Positions 34,221 through 48,246 of a stretch of DNA of 64,000 nucleotides are shown in pieces. The DNA lies in assembly GCF_051020765.1 (NCBI RefSeq), contig NC_134937.1:11338947-11402946 (forward strand). Direction: 5' to 3'. The position numbers and the translations under genes were made by a program. Position 1 is the stretch's first letter, and every line of letters starts with the position of its first letter. The stretch comes from Lasioglossum baleicum. Its lineage: Eukaryota; Arthropoda; Insecta; Hymenoptera; Halictidae. The notes beneath the pieces are model-generated. The model ran no database searches, had not been told where the DNA came from, and saw nothing but the letters and a program-made list of their open reading frames with translations.

Positions 34221-36779
34221 TTTTTAAAAAGTGTTTTTTACATATTGGTCTTTATGTGTGTAAGTTAATCTTCAGTTAAATTTGAATGCAGTGGAGTTTG
34301 GAACATTTATCAGTCAATTGAACATCGTTCGTAGTACGTCTAATATGTTTCGCTAAGTACACGGTTCGTTTATAAACACTGACAATTCCTTGCACTGCTT
34401 GAACATGAATTGTACAATTTGTACTTATATTTCGGTCTTGATCAATTTAACAGTCAACCCCTTTGTCTACGAGTCTCGTGATAGTTCGAGTCAACTTCAG
34501 AACAGTATTTCACGACACAATGCATCGCGTAATAAGAAGGACGACTGTCAGGGCGCGTATTAAGGATGCTTTACATTCAGCGGCCGATCCTTTCATTCAA
34601 TTGCACCGGGGCAACAGCCCCGGCGTAAACTCTCGGAGAGAAAAATCCTTGTTCTTCCAGTCGTGCTATTCTTTTAACCAAAACACGGTGCTCCGTCTCA
34701 GTTCCCATTGCAGAATTTAAAAAGGCATCGTGGAGCAAACGCGAGCCATCCCAGACCCGACGCGACGCGGTGGCCGCCGGATCAAAATAAAATTCCGGAA
34801 GCGCTCGGTTTTTAAAGCTGGATTACAGTCGATGCGAATGCGAGTATCAAGTAAATATTACGAGCGTACGGGATGTTCAATTTTTCGGAAAATTGCTGCC
34901 TAGTTCCCGTTTACTTCCTCGTCGTTAACTTTACGATTTCGAAAATACGCGTACGTCTCGGCCATTTCCCGAACGTGCGGCTGACTGCTGTTTCAGATCG
35001 TCTGCGGGATGCGCTACGATCATTTACGATAATTCAATTCTAATTAGAATGAACTCGGATCAGACAGGTTCGGGCTGGTTCAAACAAGTTCAAAAAGGTT
35101 CGAGCAGTTCGCGTGTACAACGTTTTTGCCGCCTAGAAAAGTTCTAAGCAGCCAAAATTAAATAAAATTCGCTTTGCCAGTGGTCCCAGTAAATTGAAAC
35201 CGACATCAAACGAACCCCTATTGCAGCACGTCCTCGTTTCGCAAGCTCCTGCGGATTTTTAAACGCTGCAACTGCACAATCGTTGCACTGTACACATAAA
35301 TAATTCGGCGACGACTTGCCGCGTCGCCGTTAGACGCTCGCCGTTCGGGAATTAATGGAATAAGTAAGAATGCGTGTTCGCAACGTTTATATGATAAACT
35401 CGAGCTGCTCCGGGCAGACCAGTCTAGCGGAAAGGAGCCGTTCTACAATCTTTCGCGTTATATCCTAGCGAAACTCAACTCTAGCACGTCGCCGCAACAC
35501 ATTTCTCACGCTGCATTCACTTTACGCGGATAGATAGCCTGGGGAAACAGACGATACATTTATAAACAACTCCGAAGAAATTAATACAATTTTGTTGGTT
35601 TACGAAAATCGCGTTTTGCAAAGGCAATTGAATTACCAATTCTGATTTCCTTATTTGGTGTCAGGAGAGTTCCCGAAGTTGTCCGCGAGTCGAATCCTTG
35701 AGGACCGAGGAAAAATGGAAATTGAAGGGGACTCGCAGCGCCACTATTTCAGGATCATCGTTTTCATCCTTTCGAAGGATTCCACGGTCGTAGAGCCACT
35801 TCCCAGTGATTGTTTGGCCGTCTCGAAACGCGTGGCCCATCGACGAGCTCCCACACCCCTATGGGACTTTTATCACCGCGATTTTATCAATCCTCGATCC
35901 CCGACTCGCATGCAGAATCGTGTGCGAGCCAGCCAATTATTTTCACGGTGAATTTCACGCGACGCGAACGCGATCCACCATGGTGTAAAAGGAAGATACG
36001 CGAACAGGTGGACTCACTGTCCGGCAGAATTGTTTCCTCTTGGTTAAAACGAACTGCTCAACGTGACACAGTCGCAAGAATGGCAAGATTTAGAGATTTG
36101 TATTTCGTAAATACATTTTACGCCAACGAAATGTCGACTGAAACTTCATTTAATTTTACGCTGTGCGTTTACGATCGTTTTCTGGTCGCAAATCTACCCT
36201 AAACTCGCGTGTCTCGAGCAAAACGGCCGGCTATTATTTTCCGGGCACATTCGTCGATTTATCGACTACATTTCGATTAGTGCTTTCGGGACTGCTAATC
36301 GGGAACGAGGCTTAACGTACTGTGAAATTAAATATTTTCCTGAAAAAACTCCGGGAGAGTGGAAACGTAACAAGCGAACGGTCGACTGAAAATTAACGAC
36401 GACCGTGTCTCAGAAAGTCCCATAAACAAGGATCACATGGGTGGACACAGACGAAATAAATATCGCCGGAGTTACCGTTCATTTCCTGCTTATGATTCCG
36501 TGCGACGATTTAATATCCGCGCTTGGAATGTCCTTTCTCCGCCAGGTTCTCTTCCTCAGGTACAGTCGCTGGAATTCCGTTTCCTGTTTCGTCGTCTAAT
36601 AGAGTCCTTTTGCTTGGTTACGACGTGTACCTTCGCAACAGCGACCTGAAACGCGAACCTATTTTTCCTCGTCATAAACTGTCCAATTTCCGATGCGTTC
36701 CGTCGAGTTTCATATTTAATCATTTCTGGTACAGTGTACTGCGAGTGTAACTCGTCTGCAAAGAACTCTAAGAGCGCAA
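34221..36779. other. Non-coding stretch, nothing recognised
   Basis: A small run of GGTTCAAACAAGTTCAAAA-type words lies at 35065-35110. No domain was seen in the open frames. Confidence 0.4.
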
Positions 36780-37470
36780 GGACTTGAAATATACAAGGAA
36801 TCAAATTTCCAAGGACTTAAAAAATACAAGAAATCAATTTCCCACAGGTCCTAGAAGTTCAAAGACTGAAGGCCTTTTTCCAAGGATTCTGGGGATCCAG
36901 AGGTTTAAATTTTCCATGGACCAATGGAGATACAGGAACCAATTTTCGAAAGGCAAATTTTTCCAAGGGCTCTAAAGCTCAAGATGCTACTTTAACAAGT
37001 TTAACGATTGCAAAGGACCAATTTAAAGAGAGTTCGAATTTTTCCAGGATCGCAGGTTTCGAAAAATTCATTTTCCCAGAACCTTTCAGGCAACCAATTT
37101 CTTGAAGATCCTAGGGATTTAAAGGGCAATTTTCCGACGATGCTAGAAATCCAAGGGTCAATTTTTCCATGGGATGGAATATTCATGGAATTCATTCAAA
37201 GACTGTAAAGGGCCAATTCCAAAGGTCTGAAAAATGCATTTTCCCAAACACTTTGCTATTGTAAAGAAAAAACTGTAGGAATCTATGCGCCAATTTCCCA
37301 AAGGTCCCAGGAACGCAAAGATTTAGTATTCGAATGGCACCTAGGATTGGAAAGGGCCAATTTTCCAAAGTCTTCAGGCATGCAACGGCCATAATAGTCG
37401 TCGAGCCTTAGGAATGCAAGAGTCAATTTTCCGGGGTTCTCAGAAATGCATGGGACAATTTTCCAAAAGT
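36780..37470 (+). repeat. Highly degenerate minisatellite, unit about 50 bp
   Basis: Variants of GGGCCAATTTTCCAAAGGTC followed by CTAGGAATGCAAAGA recur at irregular spacing for about 700 bp. Copies are so diverged that the unit length is approximate. Confidence 0.55.
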
Positions 37471-40400
37471 TTGCTATCGACTAACGCAGCTCGAATTCTT
37501 GTCGATCAAAACAGCATTTATGGAACCAGCAACGGCGATTTTGTGGCCTCGCCATTCAATTAAGTTCTGTGCCTACAATCGTGCAAATTAATTTCCGGTA
37601 CAATTACATACCATACGAATAATGGAAAGTGTAAAATTAATTAAAATATTCTTCCTGTGTTACAGGTTTGAAATTATTTTGTATTGATTCATACAATTAA
37701 ACAGTGAAGAAGCTACGCTTGTAGAAATGATATGGTGTCATTGATTTGACCTTGTCGTTTGAAAATCACGTGAAGGTCATTTTCAATTTCTTAAATAGAA
37801 CTCCCTATTTTCCATTGCATATTCTTGTAACATGTTTTGAGAGCTTTCCAAAACTCTACAATAAAATATCTTCTCCTTAAATATTTTTCAACTTACAAGG
37901 TTTAAAAGAGACAGTTGAAATATTCCACTATCGCCACGCTTTTTCATGGATTCTCGATAATCTGAGGAAGAAATGTTTCGAACAAAAGAGGAACAGTATT
38001 CAGATGTCTACAAATTTCAATATATGAAAGCTGGAAAAAATTTTTTTTTACAAGAAATTGAGGTGAATTTGATTTTTTAAATGCTAAAATGTATTTTGGA
38101 TTTCATAATGTTGTAGCTGATCATAAGACGAATCCAGCGATATATAATATTGTAACCTTGAGCCTATAAAGAACGCTAAAATAGTTTTTTCCACTATTTC
38201 TCGCCAAATAGACCACTGTACAGTTTCGCAACGGAAAACGCCGTGTTCCGTTTGTGAGGGTAATCTCTCAAGATTAAGCAACTTTGAACATTTAAAGAAC
38301 AGGTTCCTTTAGTCGGGACTGTGGACGGCACACCTGCGAGTATTATTTCGCGATCCGAAAGCAGCATATTTAATCCTGCCGCGTTAAGAGCTCCTTATAT
38401 CCGGCTTCGCTGTAAAAATGAAATCCCCCGGCGAATCCGCTATCTGGCCGTTGTAATTAACGCGCGAAGCGTAAGCAACGCTTTGAACTCGTCGGCCGAG
38501 TAGTAAAAATTAACGCCGGACCTTCCTCCAGCTTCCTCCTTGGAGAAACCTAAAAAGGAATCCCTGAGAAAACGCTGTGCATATATATGTATATGTGTGT
38601 CTGTATGCGTGTCCAGGCTCCTCTCGTTCTCAGGTGTTCGAAAGAGCGAAAGGAGCAACCGGCTAAGGAAAAACTGCGCGTTGCTGCAGGCGGTGCAACG
38701 ACCGACTATGCAAAGGAGCCCTTGTGCAATAACGCTGTAACGCGCAGTTTCGGATTTTTAAGCGAGCCACGGTGGAAATGGAAACTGTCCCGCGATAACA
38801 GCCTGTTTAATAACTGCAAGCATGCATTTTTATAACGGAATCTAAAGCTATCGGCCTTAAATGAAATTTAGCGAGCTTCGCAAGTTGTCTCCGGCGAGTT
38901 AAAAGAAAGCTGTGCACCATGATACTATTAAAGTTTATGTTTCCTCGGGTTTTTAGGACGCTTTTGCACGTTCCAAGTGCCGAGAGTTTTGAATTTTTTT
39001 AAATCCACCAAGAAGATATTCTTTTTTAGAGAATGAAAAATTGAACACTTACCTACAGACTGCTTCTTGATCTCTATCTTTCATTTTCTATCTAGATTCC
39101 TGAGCAGACTTACCCGGTTTCATTGAAAATAATTAAATGTCACTTGAAGATTGATTTTAAGCTGCGCGATTGGAAATACTTCTTCAAAAACCATAAGAAC
39201 GTAAAATGTTCGAGTCAGCTGCAGCAACTTCTTCATGCTCCTGAAAGTCGAATGGAGGGAACTCGTGGAGAGGGGAAAGGGTGGACGAACAAGAAAAGCC
39301 CGGGTTAATAGAAAAGCTATTTTTATTCTTTAATCTCATATCAGTCGTGAAAAATCCTTCGCTACATCCAAAGTACGTACGACATGTGCAGAATCGAATA
39401 CATTACGTTATACACGGTAATACAAATCGTATTGCTCAATTGTTCGGAACATCGTGTGTACATGAGCCTGTCTGTGTGTGTGTATGTAGGGATGTAGTAC
39501 ATGTGTATTTATATAATATATTTATAGATCCTCATATACAATATATATGCTTATATATATATATATTGACAGTGAGAGAGAAACAGGAATAAAGAAGAAA
39601 GAAAGCAAGAGAGAGAAGGAAAAAGAGAATGAGAGAGAGAGATGTATGGTTTCACGATGCTGCGTATGGATGCATGTCAATGGACGTTTGTGTACGTGTG
39701 CACGAATGATATACCAGTGCCTGTGTGTATGTGTTTCCGTGTAGAACATGTACATGTGTGGCTGTGCGGAATCGTAACTCTCTCCGCAGCGGGTTTTACG
39801 GTCGAAGGGAGGGTCGAACGAGATCGATACGTCTGTCCTCGATTCTCACCCTCTCTCATCCCCTATTTCTTTCTCTCTTGTTTCCCCGCTCTTTTTCCAC
39901 TCTATTCCCCTCCCCCTTTCCCCGACGATTATGATCCACGAGGAGCCTCGTGTCGAGAAACTGACGCTCGCCTGTCACGATCCCATCGAAACATCCCTTT
40001 CAACCCCCTCCACAACATCTGCAACCCCCTCACCTCCTGCAATTTCACGTGTCTCTCCGTTGCAAAATCACTGAAATTCTATTTCCACTTCCCGGCAACC
40101 ATAATATTCATTACGCCAAGACAGGGGCTGTCTCGCATCCCCTATTCACCCCCACCCCCGAGATTCTATCACTCTAGGCAGATGCTTTGCTTAGCAATCA
40201 ATTAACCAATTAATTAATTTAATGGAACCTTCGATAGCAACAGCAATTTTCAGTGTGAACTAACAAGTCACCCTCAATAACGTTATCTAACAGTTTCATT
40301 TAAGATTGCAATTTTTACATTGTAAAAGAAAATTTCTATGCTTCCTTTTTGTACAGCACAATTATTAAAAATCCTATTAATAGGCTTCCGGTAGGTAAAG

Positions 40401-41329
40401 TGTTAATACGCGGCCCAATTGGTTAAACTTCCTTTTTTATACTAATCTGGAAGGTTTGAGGTTATTGTTGAAAATTTTTGTTCAATTTTTGACACTCCAT
40501 ACCGCTATTCGTTATTGTATTTCGCAACCCCCGATAGGAATAAAAAGAGCATCGGTAAATAGAGGCTCGATCCAGCACCGCGATTCGGTCGAGACCGAAA
40601 CAGTCTCTCGTAACTGGAAACCCGAGGATTCCCGGATTGCGTTTCAATGTCTGACGTACCGGTATATGAATATATGTATGAAATACTACTCGCCGGTTTT
40701 TTCGACGATTCGAACGTTCACGCTCGACACCGTCAAAGGGGAATTTATATCGAAATTTCCGCGAAGCCAGTCGACGACCCTGGCTGATGGGAACTTGAGC
40801 AACTGCACGTAAACAGTCGACGCGCAATCTTCCGAATGAAAATACAAGTGATTCATTGAACTGCGTCGGCGCGCAAGGACACGTCAACAAGCACGCAACA
40901 CTGCTGAAGAGTATCTGTGTGGAATGACGATACAAAATTCTTCGCAATATAAATAAAGTTTTATTGTGCTTCACACTCCTCCGAGGTCTTCCAAAAAATA
41001 TTTTCGAAGATAAAAGCAGGGGTGTATTACATACTTTCCAATAATTAATTAACTACTGAATATTAAAACTAGTTTTAATATTATATAGTTTAATTTCATG
41101 GGTTTCGATTACTATTTCTGGTTTCCGAGGTACTTATAGAGAGTTCGAATTCAATAAATTAAAGTTCGAACCTGTTTGCGAGGTACTTGATCCCATCCCT
41201 AATTTTGTTTGATTTTTTTACGTCGCTTCTTCAACTGCTATGGTTATTAAGCGACCCTAATTAAAACTGACTAGTTTCTACTTCCATTTAAAAATAACAA
41301 GATCGCATTCGATAAAAAGACTGATTCAG
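37471..41329. other. Non-coding stretch with simple sequence
   Basis: TG, TA and GA simple repeats lie at 38580-38620 and 39470-39740. A pyrimidine-rich segment is at 39835-40160. No gene was recognised. Confidence 0.4.
39541..39567 (+). repeat. (TA)n-rich microsatellite
   Basis: An interrupted TA run next to TG-rich and GA-rich simple sequence (39470-39645). Confidence 0.8.
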
Positions 41330-41640
41330 TGACCCTTCGTGGATCCATGGGAGAACTTGAAGAGAATTCAGAGTCTATTTCAAACGTCAAGCGAATTCAG
41401 AACCCTTCAAAGATCACTCTTTTACTTCAGGAAGCTCGCAGTCCCTTCAGGAATTTATCTTTGCATTTACAGACCTTTGGAAACCCTTCGAGTGTCTTCG
41501 GTTTCAAGAGACTTTGAAGATGCCTCAAGAACTTCTTTTTGGCTTTGAAGAGCTCGGAGTCCCTTCAAAGATCTATCTTTGGTTTCAAAGGACCCCGAGG
41601 ATGCTTCGAGGACCTACGATGATTCCTCCGCAATTTTGTA
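41330..41640 (+). repeat. Degenerate minisatellite, unit about 60 bp
   Basis: Variants of GAGCTCGGAGTCCCTTCAAA and GATCTATCTTTGGTTTCAAA recur four to five times with heavy divergence. Reading frames across it are consequences of the repeat. Confidence 0.5.
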
Positions 41641-42871
41641 TTTTATCGAATAAATATCGCAATATTTCTTTGGAATTGTTAAACAACGGAGATTCTTCTG
41701 TTAACGCGCGGGATGAAAAACGAGAGGTCACGACAGAAAATCGGGATTAAACGGGTCTGAGCGAGATTTCCCCATCAGCGCTCGCCGTGTTTACATTCGG
41801 CCGTGAATTTTCCGGGTAAATTATTCAATATTGGTGTGCCGCGGATGGGAAAATCGCACGCGCGCGTGGTTTCCTATATTTCTTCGGCTTCGTAGAGTGG
41901 CTTGTGACGCGCGAACGACGCGACGGTTGTCGCTTCGATATTCATTAGCGGCGATACGGGACCCGGGAAAAATTCATTTCGGCCGACCAGCTTCCCGGTA
42001 ATATCGTCGCTCGTCTGCCCGTTTGATCACACCGGTTCGAATGCAATCTCGCGGCTCGATCGAAAATACCATCAACGAACCCGCGGCCGCCGCGCCCCGT
42101 CGCGCGAAACCATGGGAAATTCGGCATAATTTCCGCAATCCTGCGAGATTTCCGCGTTTTCACTCGCTCGACACCGCACGCAATTGCCGGTTCCATCTGA
42201 ACGAGAAAACGGGCCATACGCGCTTTTCCAAATTTTTCGGCTATATTTTTCTTCTTTTTTTCGGCGACAGTCGTTCACGCCATTTATTTTTTTCGTTCAA
42301 TGAAAGTTCGGACACTGGGAGATCGATGAGGGATTTTTTTACGGTGGACAACCAATTTTTCAAAATCACCAGAGGAAACAAAGTTTTATTTTGCACGCGG
42401 ATACGCGGTCACCGAGCTCAATCGGATTTCTTCAAGGATCGACGAAATGATGTCCGACCCCGCGTAAAGTACTTCTACTGCGTCTACATACAGTGCGAAG
42501 GGTTCTTACACTTTCGCGATCCATTTTCAGGTGACTATTCCAAAATACCAGAGAGCCAGAATGCAAAAATTCCTGGCGTTTTCCTAGGAATCCGCCAATG
42601 GAAGCTACTAGCGGGGTTCTACGTGCCATAATGACCCATAATGCCACGGGTAGACTACAATGGGAGAGCTGAGCAGGAAAAGTTTCTGGAAATAACGAAG
42701 CTCGCGGTGTCGCGTGGAAAAATGAGAATAGAATTTTTGGGTGGGTTCCAACCATTAACCGGTTCTGATACTGAAAATCCCGGAGCCCTGAGAGGCTGCT
42801 ATTTCGAATTTCAACCGTGCACTGACATTTTGATTATTTTTCCAAATCCGTGCAATTCCAATTGCTTTCTA
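41641..42871. other. Non-coding stretch, nothing recognised
   Basis: A 202-codon plus-strand frame (42023-42631) has no recognised domain and overlaps minus-strand frames. Confidence 0.35.
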
Positions 42872-43423
42872 TTGGGTCGTTCGGAAAGTCATTTCGTTTT
42901 TCGTGTAGAAATGACATTGCTTCCATTTTTTATTACTAACCTTATTTAAAATCGCAAAATCGTGGTATATCTTGACAGCTGACATTTCGGACGTAACTTC
43001 CTACCTTGCAGTGCTTTCTAATCGTACAAAGTACGTTTTTATCATCGCATCAGATATGCAAAATGAAAGTACGCATTTCCATCATCTTTTGCTTTTTTAT
43101 TACCGCAAGGATAAAAATGCAGTGCACGACAGAAAAATTTGTACGCTGTTTAACGAGAGGAAGTACCATCGATTACTATTTTCTTCGCTTTTTTTCAACA
43201 TTTTTTATGCGGTGCAAATTTTTTTATGTCGTGCAAACAAGAAAAGTCATATAACTCAATATTTTGCTAATAAAAAACAGAAATTCTCCGACATGGAATC
43301 TTTAATTTGTTGGAAAAATCACAAGAGATCATAGAACAAAATGTCATAAAACTTATTCTAAATTGTAAAAAATTGGCTTTCATTTTCCCTTTAGAAAACG
43401 AAATGACTTTCGGTACGACCCAA
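42872..43423 (+). mobile_element. Mariner element, internal deletion derivative
   Basis: TA flanks ends starting TTGGGTCGTTCGGAAAGTCA and ending inversely as TGACTTTCGGTACGACCCAA. On the plus strand a piece of the transposase N-terminal helix-turn-helix remains (LLLFYYRKDKNAVHDRKIC, near 43080-43150). Close to the right end, in another frame, is a C-terminal-like piece (HGIFNL.EKSQEIIEQN). The catalytic domain is gone and frames are broken, so it cannot encode a working enzyme. Confidence 0.8.
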
Positions 43424-43446
43424 TAAATCAATGAACGTAAATATTA

Positions 43447-43962
43447 GGTGTGCAAATAAGTTCCTTCCCCTTTTTTTCTACGATTATAACTTCTGACTGA
43501 ATTCGAATTACTTCCCGCGATTTTTGGACCATCTGAAAGAGCGTGCAACATGTGAACAAAATTTCTCTAGCTTGTATTTATTAATGTAGTATAAGTTAGT
43601 ACGAACTTTTCTACATAGATGTCCGTAGCACTTGATACAAGGCTCGAAAGCATTTTTAACTCTCAGAAACGGACTTGCCCCGAAAATGGGTCGTCCTAGC
43701 TGACACTTTGTACAATATCCTATCAAAATGATACTTTTCAAGCAAAATTAGAATCCTGCATAATACTAATTCATCAGTAATAACTGTGGCAAGAGTTTGA
43801 TACCAAGAGCGTTAAGTTTTTACATACCAGACTGAAAATACATCAGTTTAAAGTCCAACTTTGCAAAAACTAGGACGGAGTTACCCCACTCTATCTTACA
43901 ATAAAATATGTATAATAAAATGTTGAATTTGGAAAAAAAGGGGAAGAACTTATTTGCACACC
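43447..43962. mobile_element. Second mariner-like non-coding element
   Basis: TA flanks ends starting GGTGTGCAAATAAGTTCC and ending GGAAGAACTTATTTGCACACC-like. The 516-bp interior is AT-rich with no intact frame. Ends of this form (GGTNTGCAAATAAGT) are typical of mariners. It lies 23 bp from the preceding mariner derivative. Confidence 0.75.
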
Positions 43963-45824
43963 TAACATTAACTTGTGCCCAGGTTAAAAATCTGCGTTTG
44001 ATCGTTCCGGCAGTTTCCGGCGGCCGCAGGGCAATTTCGCGTGCAATGGATCGATCAACGGAGTGTACGAGCGCAGGCGAGTCGGGGCGGGCGTGTAATT
44101 CCGTCTGGTTCTATAAACATTCTAGTTACATTTCCCGAGGATCCGTCCGTCGCCGTGGAAACTCGATATCCGAGTGGGACACCGGGTAAACGTTGTCGCA
44201 GACGCCGCAAATGCTGCTCGAGCGAATACGTCAATCTTCGGCGTGATAATCTATCGCTTGCCGAGTCTCGTGGCTGATGAATACCGCGGCCCTGTTAATA
44301 TTAAGTCATTCAACGCCCCGGGGCTATTGCTTGCCAATCCTGCGAGAAATATCGCGCACCACCGCCAGCAAGAATACATCGTAACCTCCTGGAATACGAT
44401 TTCTTGATGAACACCGATATTACTTTTTCTTTGGGCCGTCCGCGTTCACAAAGGCGCGCCGCGAGAATTGAAAGTTTCGCTCGAGCTCCGGATTCTCATG
44501 CAAATTTCCATTCTTCCTCGCAGAGTCAAGAGTCGGGTACCAACAGCGTAGAATTTCTTGTCTTGAATTAATCGGTTGAATGGGTGTACGGTTCCTTTGA
44601 CTTCTCAGAAACGAGTGCCGGTGCAGGAATAAATGTAAAGAGAGTCTATGTATTGATTTTAGAACAGAGGACTTGTGATTGCTTCTTGTTTTTGAAGAGA
44701 ATCTGTTCTGTGATACCAGTGACGAATTGCGAATTTGTCACAGTGAAACTGATGGGTATAACAATATGAAATTTTGTGGGTGTATTTGACAGCGTTTGAA
44801 GAGCCCAGCAAAGTTTTTGCACCGAGCAAACAGTAATTGTAGAAGCTTGATTTAATTTGACTTTCCACCCCGCATTGTACTGCAGTGTATTGTATCAATA
44901 AAATTGTCTGTGGTATTCTCGAATAATACATTCTGAATACGCAGAGAGAACGTTTTCAAATTTCTATGAAAAATTAAGAGGAAACTGATAAATATACTTC
45001 GCAGTAGCACAGCGAAGTGATTGCACAAAATCGGCAATCGAATTGTCAATTAGGCGGCATTTATTATGCATTTAAATTAAACTCGCACGGTATCCAATAG
45101 AATCGAGCGGACCGAGGTCTGTCGGTGATGGTGTCGTTCAGAATAGAACCGATAGATTATTTAAACTGACATCTCTGTCCGGCAGCGCGTATCCGCAGAC
45201 ACGTGATACGTCTTCAAACATTCATGTTATATTGTTGATTGGGATCGTTAAAATTTCAGCGGGACCGCGAGCGCTAAAACTCATCAGTAAACTGCGGAAT
45301 TTTATGCGGAAACCGGCTGTTCTATTTTATTAAAGCTAGAATTAAATTTGCCGGCTTTGAAAATGTAAACTCGTACACTCGTGACTCAGCGAAATACCAC
45401 GAGCAATCGCCGAAAATTCATTTTACAGAATTGAAGGTTTTCGAACGAATACTACCATATACATACTGTGGTAACTCTCATTCCTCTGCTAATAATTAAT
45501 TACGACAGTGGTTCTGTGGCAGATTAATCTCAGCTTGCACAATTTCACAGTTACCTCTATTAATACAATAATACCCGCTGTAAAAAATTTGGAGAAAGTT
45601 GGAAATTAAAAGTCCGTCGGATAATCGGGCCGGCGGCGTGGGCGAGATTTTGGCAGGAACAGCCGAACCAGCAAATAATTAAATCCTCACGCGCCAATAA
45701 CCATCACACCGCGCAAATAATTATCACGGTCGGTTGCCGCGTGCATAACTTATCGCTAATCGCAGAGCTGCAATCCTCGCCCGAGCAGAGATCGCATTCA
45801 TCGTTCGACCGCGACCGAGAGTCC

Positions 45825-45870
<46 letters not shown>

Positions 45871-46249
45871 CAGCATTGTTAAAAATAATGATTCATCGGA
45901 TGCACAGGGATTTTCGTCTGACGGCGACGAACAATACATAGAAAACCCGGTGTGTTCCCGAGCGCTCGTTACGCGATACTCCGGGACTCGTTCCTCATTA
46001 ATAAATAAATACGTTTTTCGTTGCGACGCTGTCCATTGTCGCGACATGGCCGTCGCGAACGTCTGCCTTGTTAATTAGCTAATTATTTTTAGGCAACGAG
46101 CAAGGTTGCACGATTGATCGATCGCCACGGCTCGTTCGTCGCTGGATTTAGACTTTGCCAACGTGAACGCGGTGGGAAATAAATTAAAAACACCAGCAGA
46201 ATTATGATTACACGCGAAGCATTACAATTACATAATTTCGTGGAAGCTT
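43963..46249. other. Non-coding stretch, nothing recognised except the GA microsatellite
   Basis: Open frames are short and lack domains; no repeat family was recognised. Confidence 0.4.
45829..45862 (+). repeat. (GA)n microsatellite
   Basis: A pure GA run of about 34 bases followed by AAGAGAGAC. Confidence 0.95.
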
Positions 46250-46360
46250 TAACGCCCACTAGGGGCGTGACTATCCCCTCCACGGCGCAGTAACGCCTAC
46301 TATAGGCGTGGCTACCCCTTCTGCAGACTGGGTAACGCCGCTAAAGGGAGTGGCTAGAAT
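46250..46360 (+). repeat. Short GC-rich tandem repeat, unit about 41 bp (copy 1)
   Basis: Units resemble GGCGTGGCTATCCCCTCC followed by CAGTAACGCCCACTATA, about 2.5 copies. The same array recurs at 48247-48345. Confidence 0.75.
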
Positions 46361-48246
46361 CCTAACGGGTCTTACAAAGTCACGAGCAATCAAATAAGCT
46401 AATAAATAAATAGAATAAATCCTCGCGACTTCGACTAACGATTTCATGTCCACCAGAGGAAAAATCTGGAAAGTAAACGAGCTAGAGCCAGAGTGGCAGG
46501 CGGCTTGTAAAGGCTGCGAATGGACAATAGGGCTCGGAGAACGGTGTCAGAGGCTCGCGTGTCCGAAAACACATGGGACAGGTGGACGAAAAAGGTGGAA
46601 CAAGGGGGCTGGATGACTGCGGGACAACAATCGACGTGTTTACCGGGGTGCCAGGGCGTTGTCCCCCCACATTCCCGAGAGATAGAGATAGAGGACCCAG
46701 GACCAGGATACCAGAGTTCGATTCCTGTCACGCAGACCGACGCGTAGCTCGGCAAATAGTGATTATCCCAGTTGCGCCGGCGACAACAAGCCCTTTCAGC
46801 CCTTTCAGCTACGAGGGCCGGGTCCGCTCGCGGCTCGTTACCAGCCAAAGGGAAGAAAGGTTTTATCGTCGATGCGATTTCGCCGCGATTCAATGGGAAC
46901 GTGGGCGCGAACCAATTCCATGAGATTCACACGGGGGTTTGAACGTGGTGTCCGAGCGAAATCTCGCTCGCTTCCGGTTCCGGTTCTGACGCCCTCGCGC
47001 GACCCACATTGTCTTCCGGAATACGGTTCCACTGTTTCTCTACCAGCAATTCCGTTTCGACGGCGCTTAGGTAGCTTGGGAGCCCTGATCATGCTCTGTA
47101 AGGTGCAACCACCTGTTGTATGGGGGTTTCTATCTCATGGAGGAACTGGTCTCGAGGTGGTTATGGGAATATACAAGTCTATAATTTTTATATTTTTTGA
47201 TGCGTTTCACATTCATAAAATCTGGAAATATTTATGTGGGATTAGAAGACTGCGGATTTTTATGTTAACTGAAAATTGTGTGCGCTAACTTTTTCCATTA
47301 AAAAATTTGAATTTCGCCACACCGACGACTTGAAACAACGCCAAAAAATCCCAATAAGAAATAAACAATCAGCTCGGCAGCGGCGCACCGATAAAATCCT
47401 ACGGTCCGGCACTCAATCATTCTCGAAAAAGGTCACTGAAATCCGGACAACGCTCGGCTACGGTTGTTCACAGCGGTGGAATCGATCTTCGCGTGCCGGG
47501 TGTACATTTCCCGGGATGTTTTCGCGAAGTCGCGAGCAATTGAATCCCCGGGGTGGCGAGCGTATCCGCGAATCAATCGCGGAGGTGAGTAATTGCGCTA
47601 TCACGAGCGTTTCGGTGCGTGGGCGGTGTAATTCCATTGCGGCGGACACTGATCCCCGGGCTATCGACAGATGCGCGAAGAATAGAGAAAAATACGCCTC
47701 CAGTTCCTGCAGAACCTTACAATGTAATTTTCGTTTGAAGTCAATTTGAACAATTCTTTGCAGGTTTATTGTACATTTACTGCCACGCGAAATGGAAATA
47801 TTCTTTTTGGATAGTTCTTTCGGCCGCGTTATCCGGGAGTCTACTCAATTTGTCAGTCGGAGTTCAGGTACCCTTGCGACTCAAAATGAAAAAGCAAAAA
47901 TCCAGCCGGACGCAGAAGTGGCAATCGACCGTGTGGCCATGCGAAGCGGAAAACAATTTGCACTTATATTTTTCGTCGGTGACTTTTCCAACGCGGCGTT
48001 TCGGAGCGATGAGTCGCGAGAGGAATCATTGGACCGAAACAGAAATTGCATTCGAAGTCGGCAAAAAGCGTTCCAGCGATTGTTTATTTGCTAGTCGACG
48101 TCGGAATATTAGCACTGCACATATGTGTGAATCTTCTCCCCACGTTTTGCCTCGAGTTTCCCGTGCACGCAGAAAACAGAAATTGAAACGCGTCGAGTGT
48201 CGAATTAATTCGGCGAAAGTACATCTAATTCGCAACGTATCTCTGT

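Noticed and set aside
39642..40205. A 187-codon plus-strand frame
   Set aside because: It begins in simple TG/GA sequence, ends in a pyrimidine-rich tract, and has no domain.
42023..42631. A 202-codon plus-strand frame
   Set aside because: No domain, no splice context, and competing minus-strand frames.
46680..46745. A possible tRNA because of AGTTCGATTCC (pol III B-box-like)
   Set aside because: The bases around the loop do not form a T-stem and no A-box or acceptor stem fits upstream.
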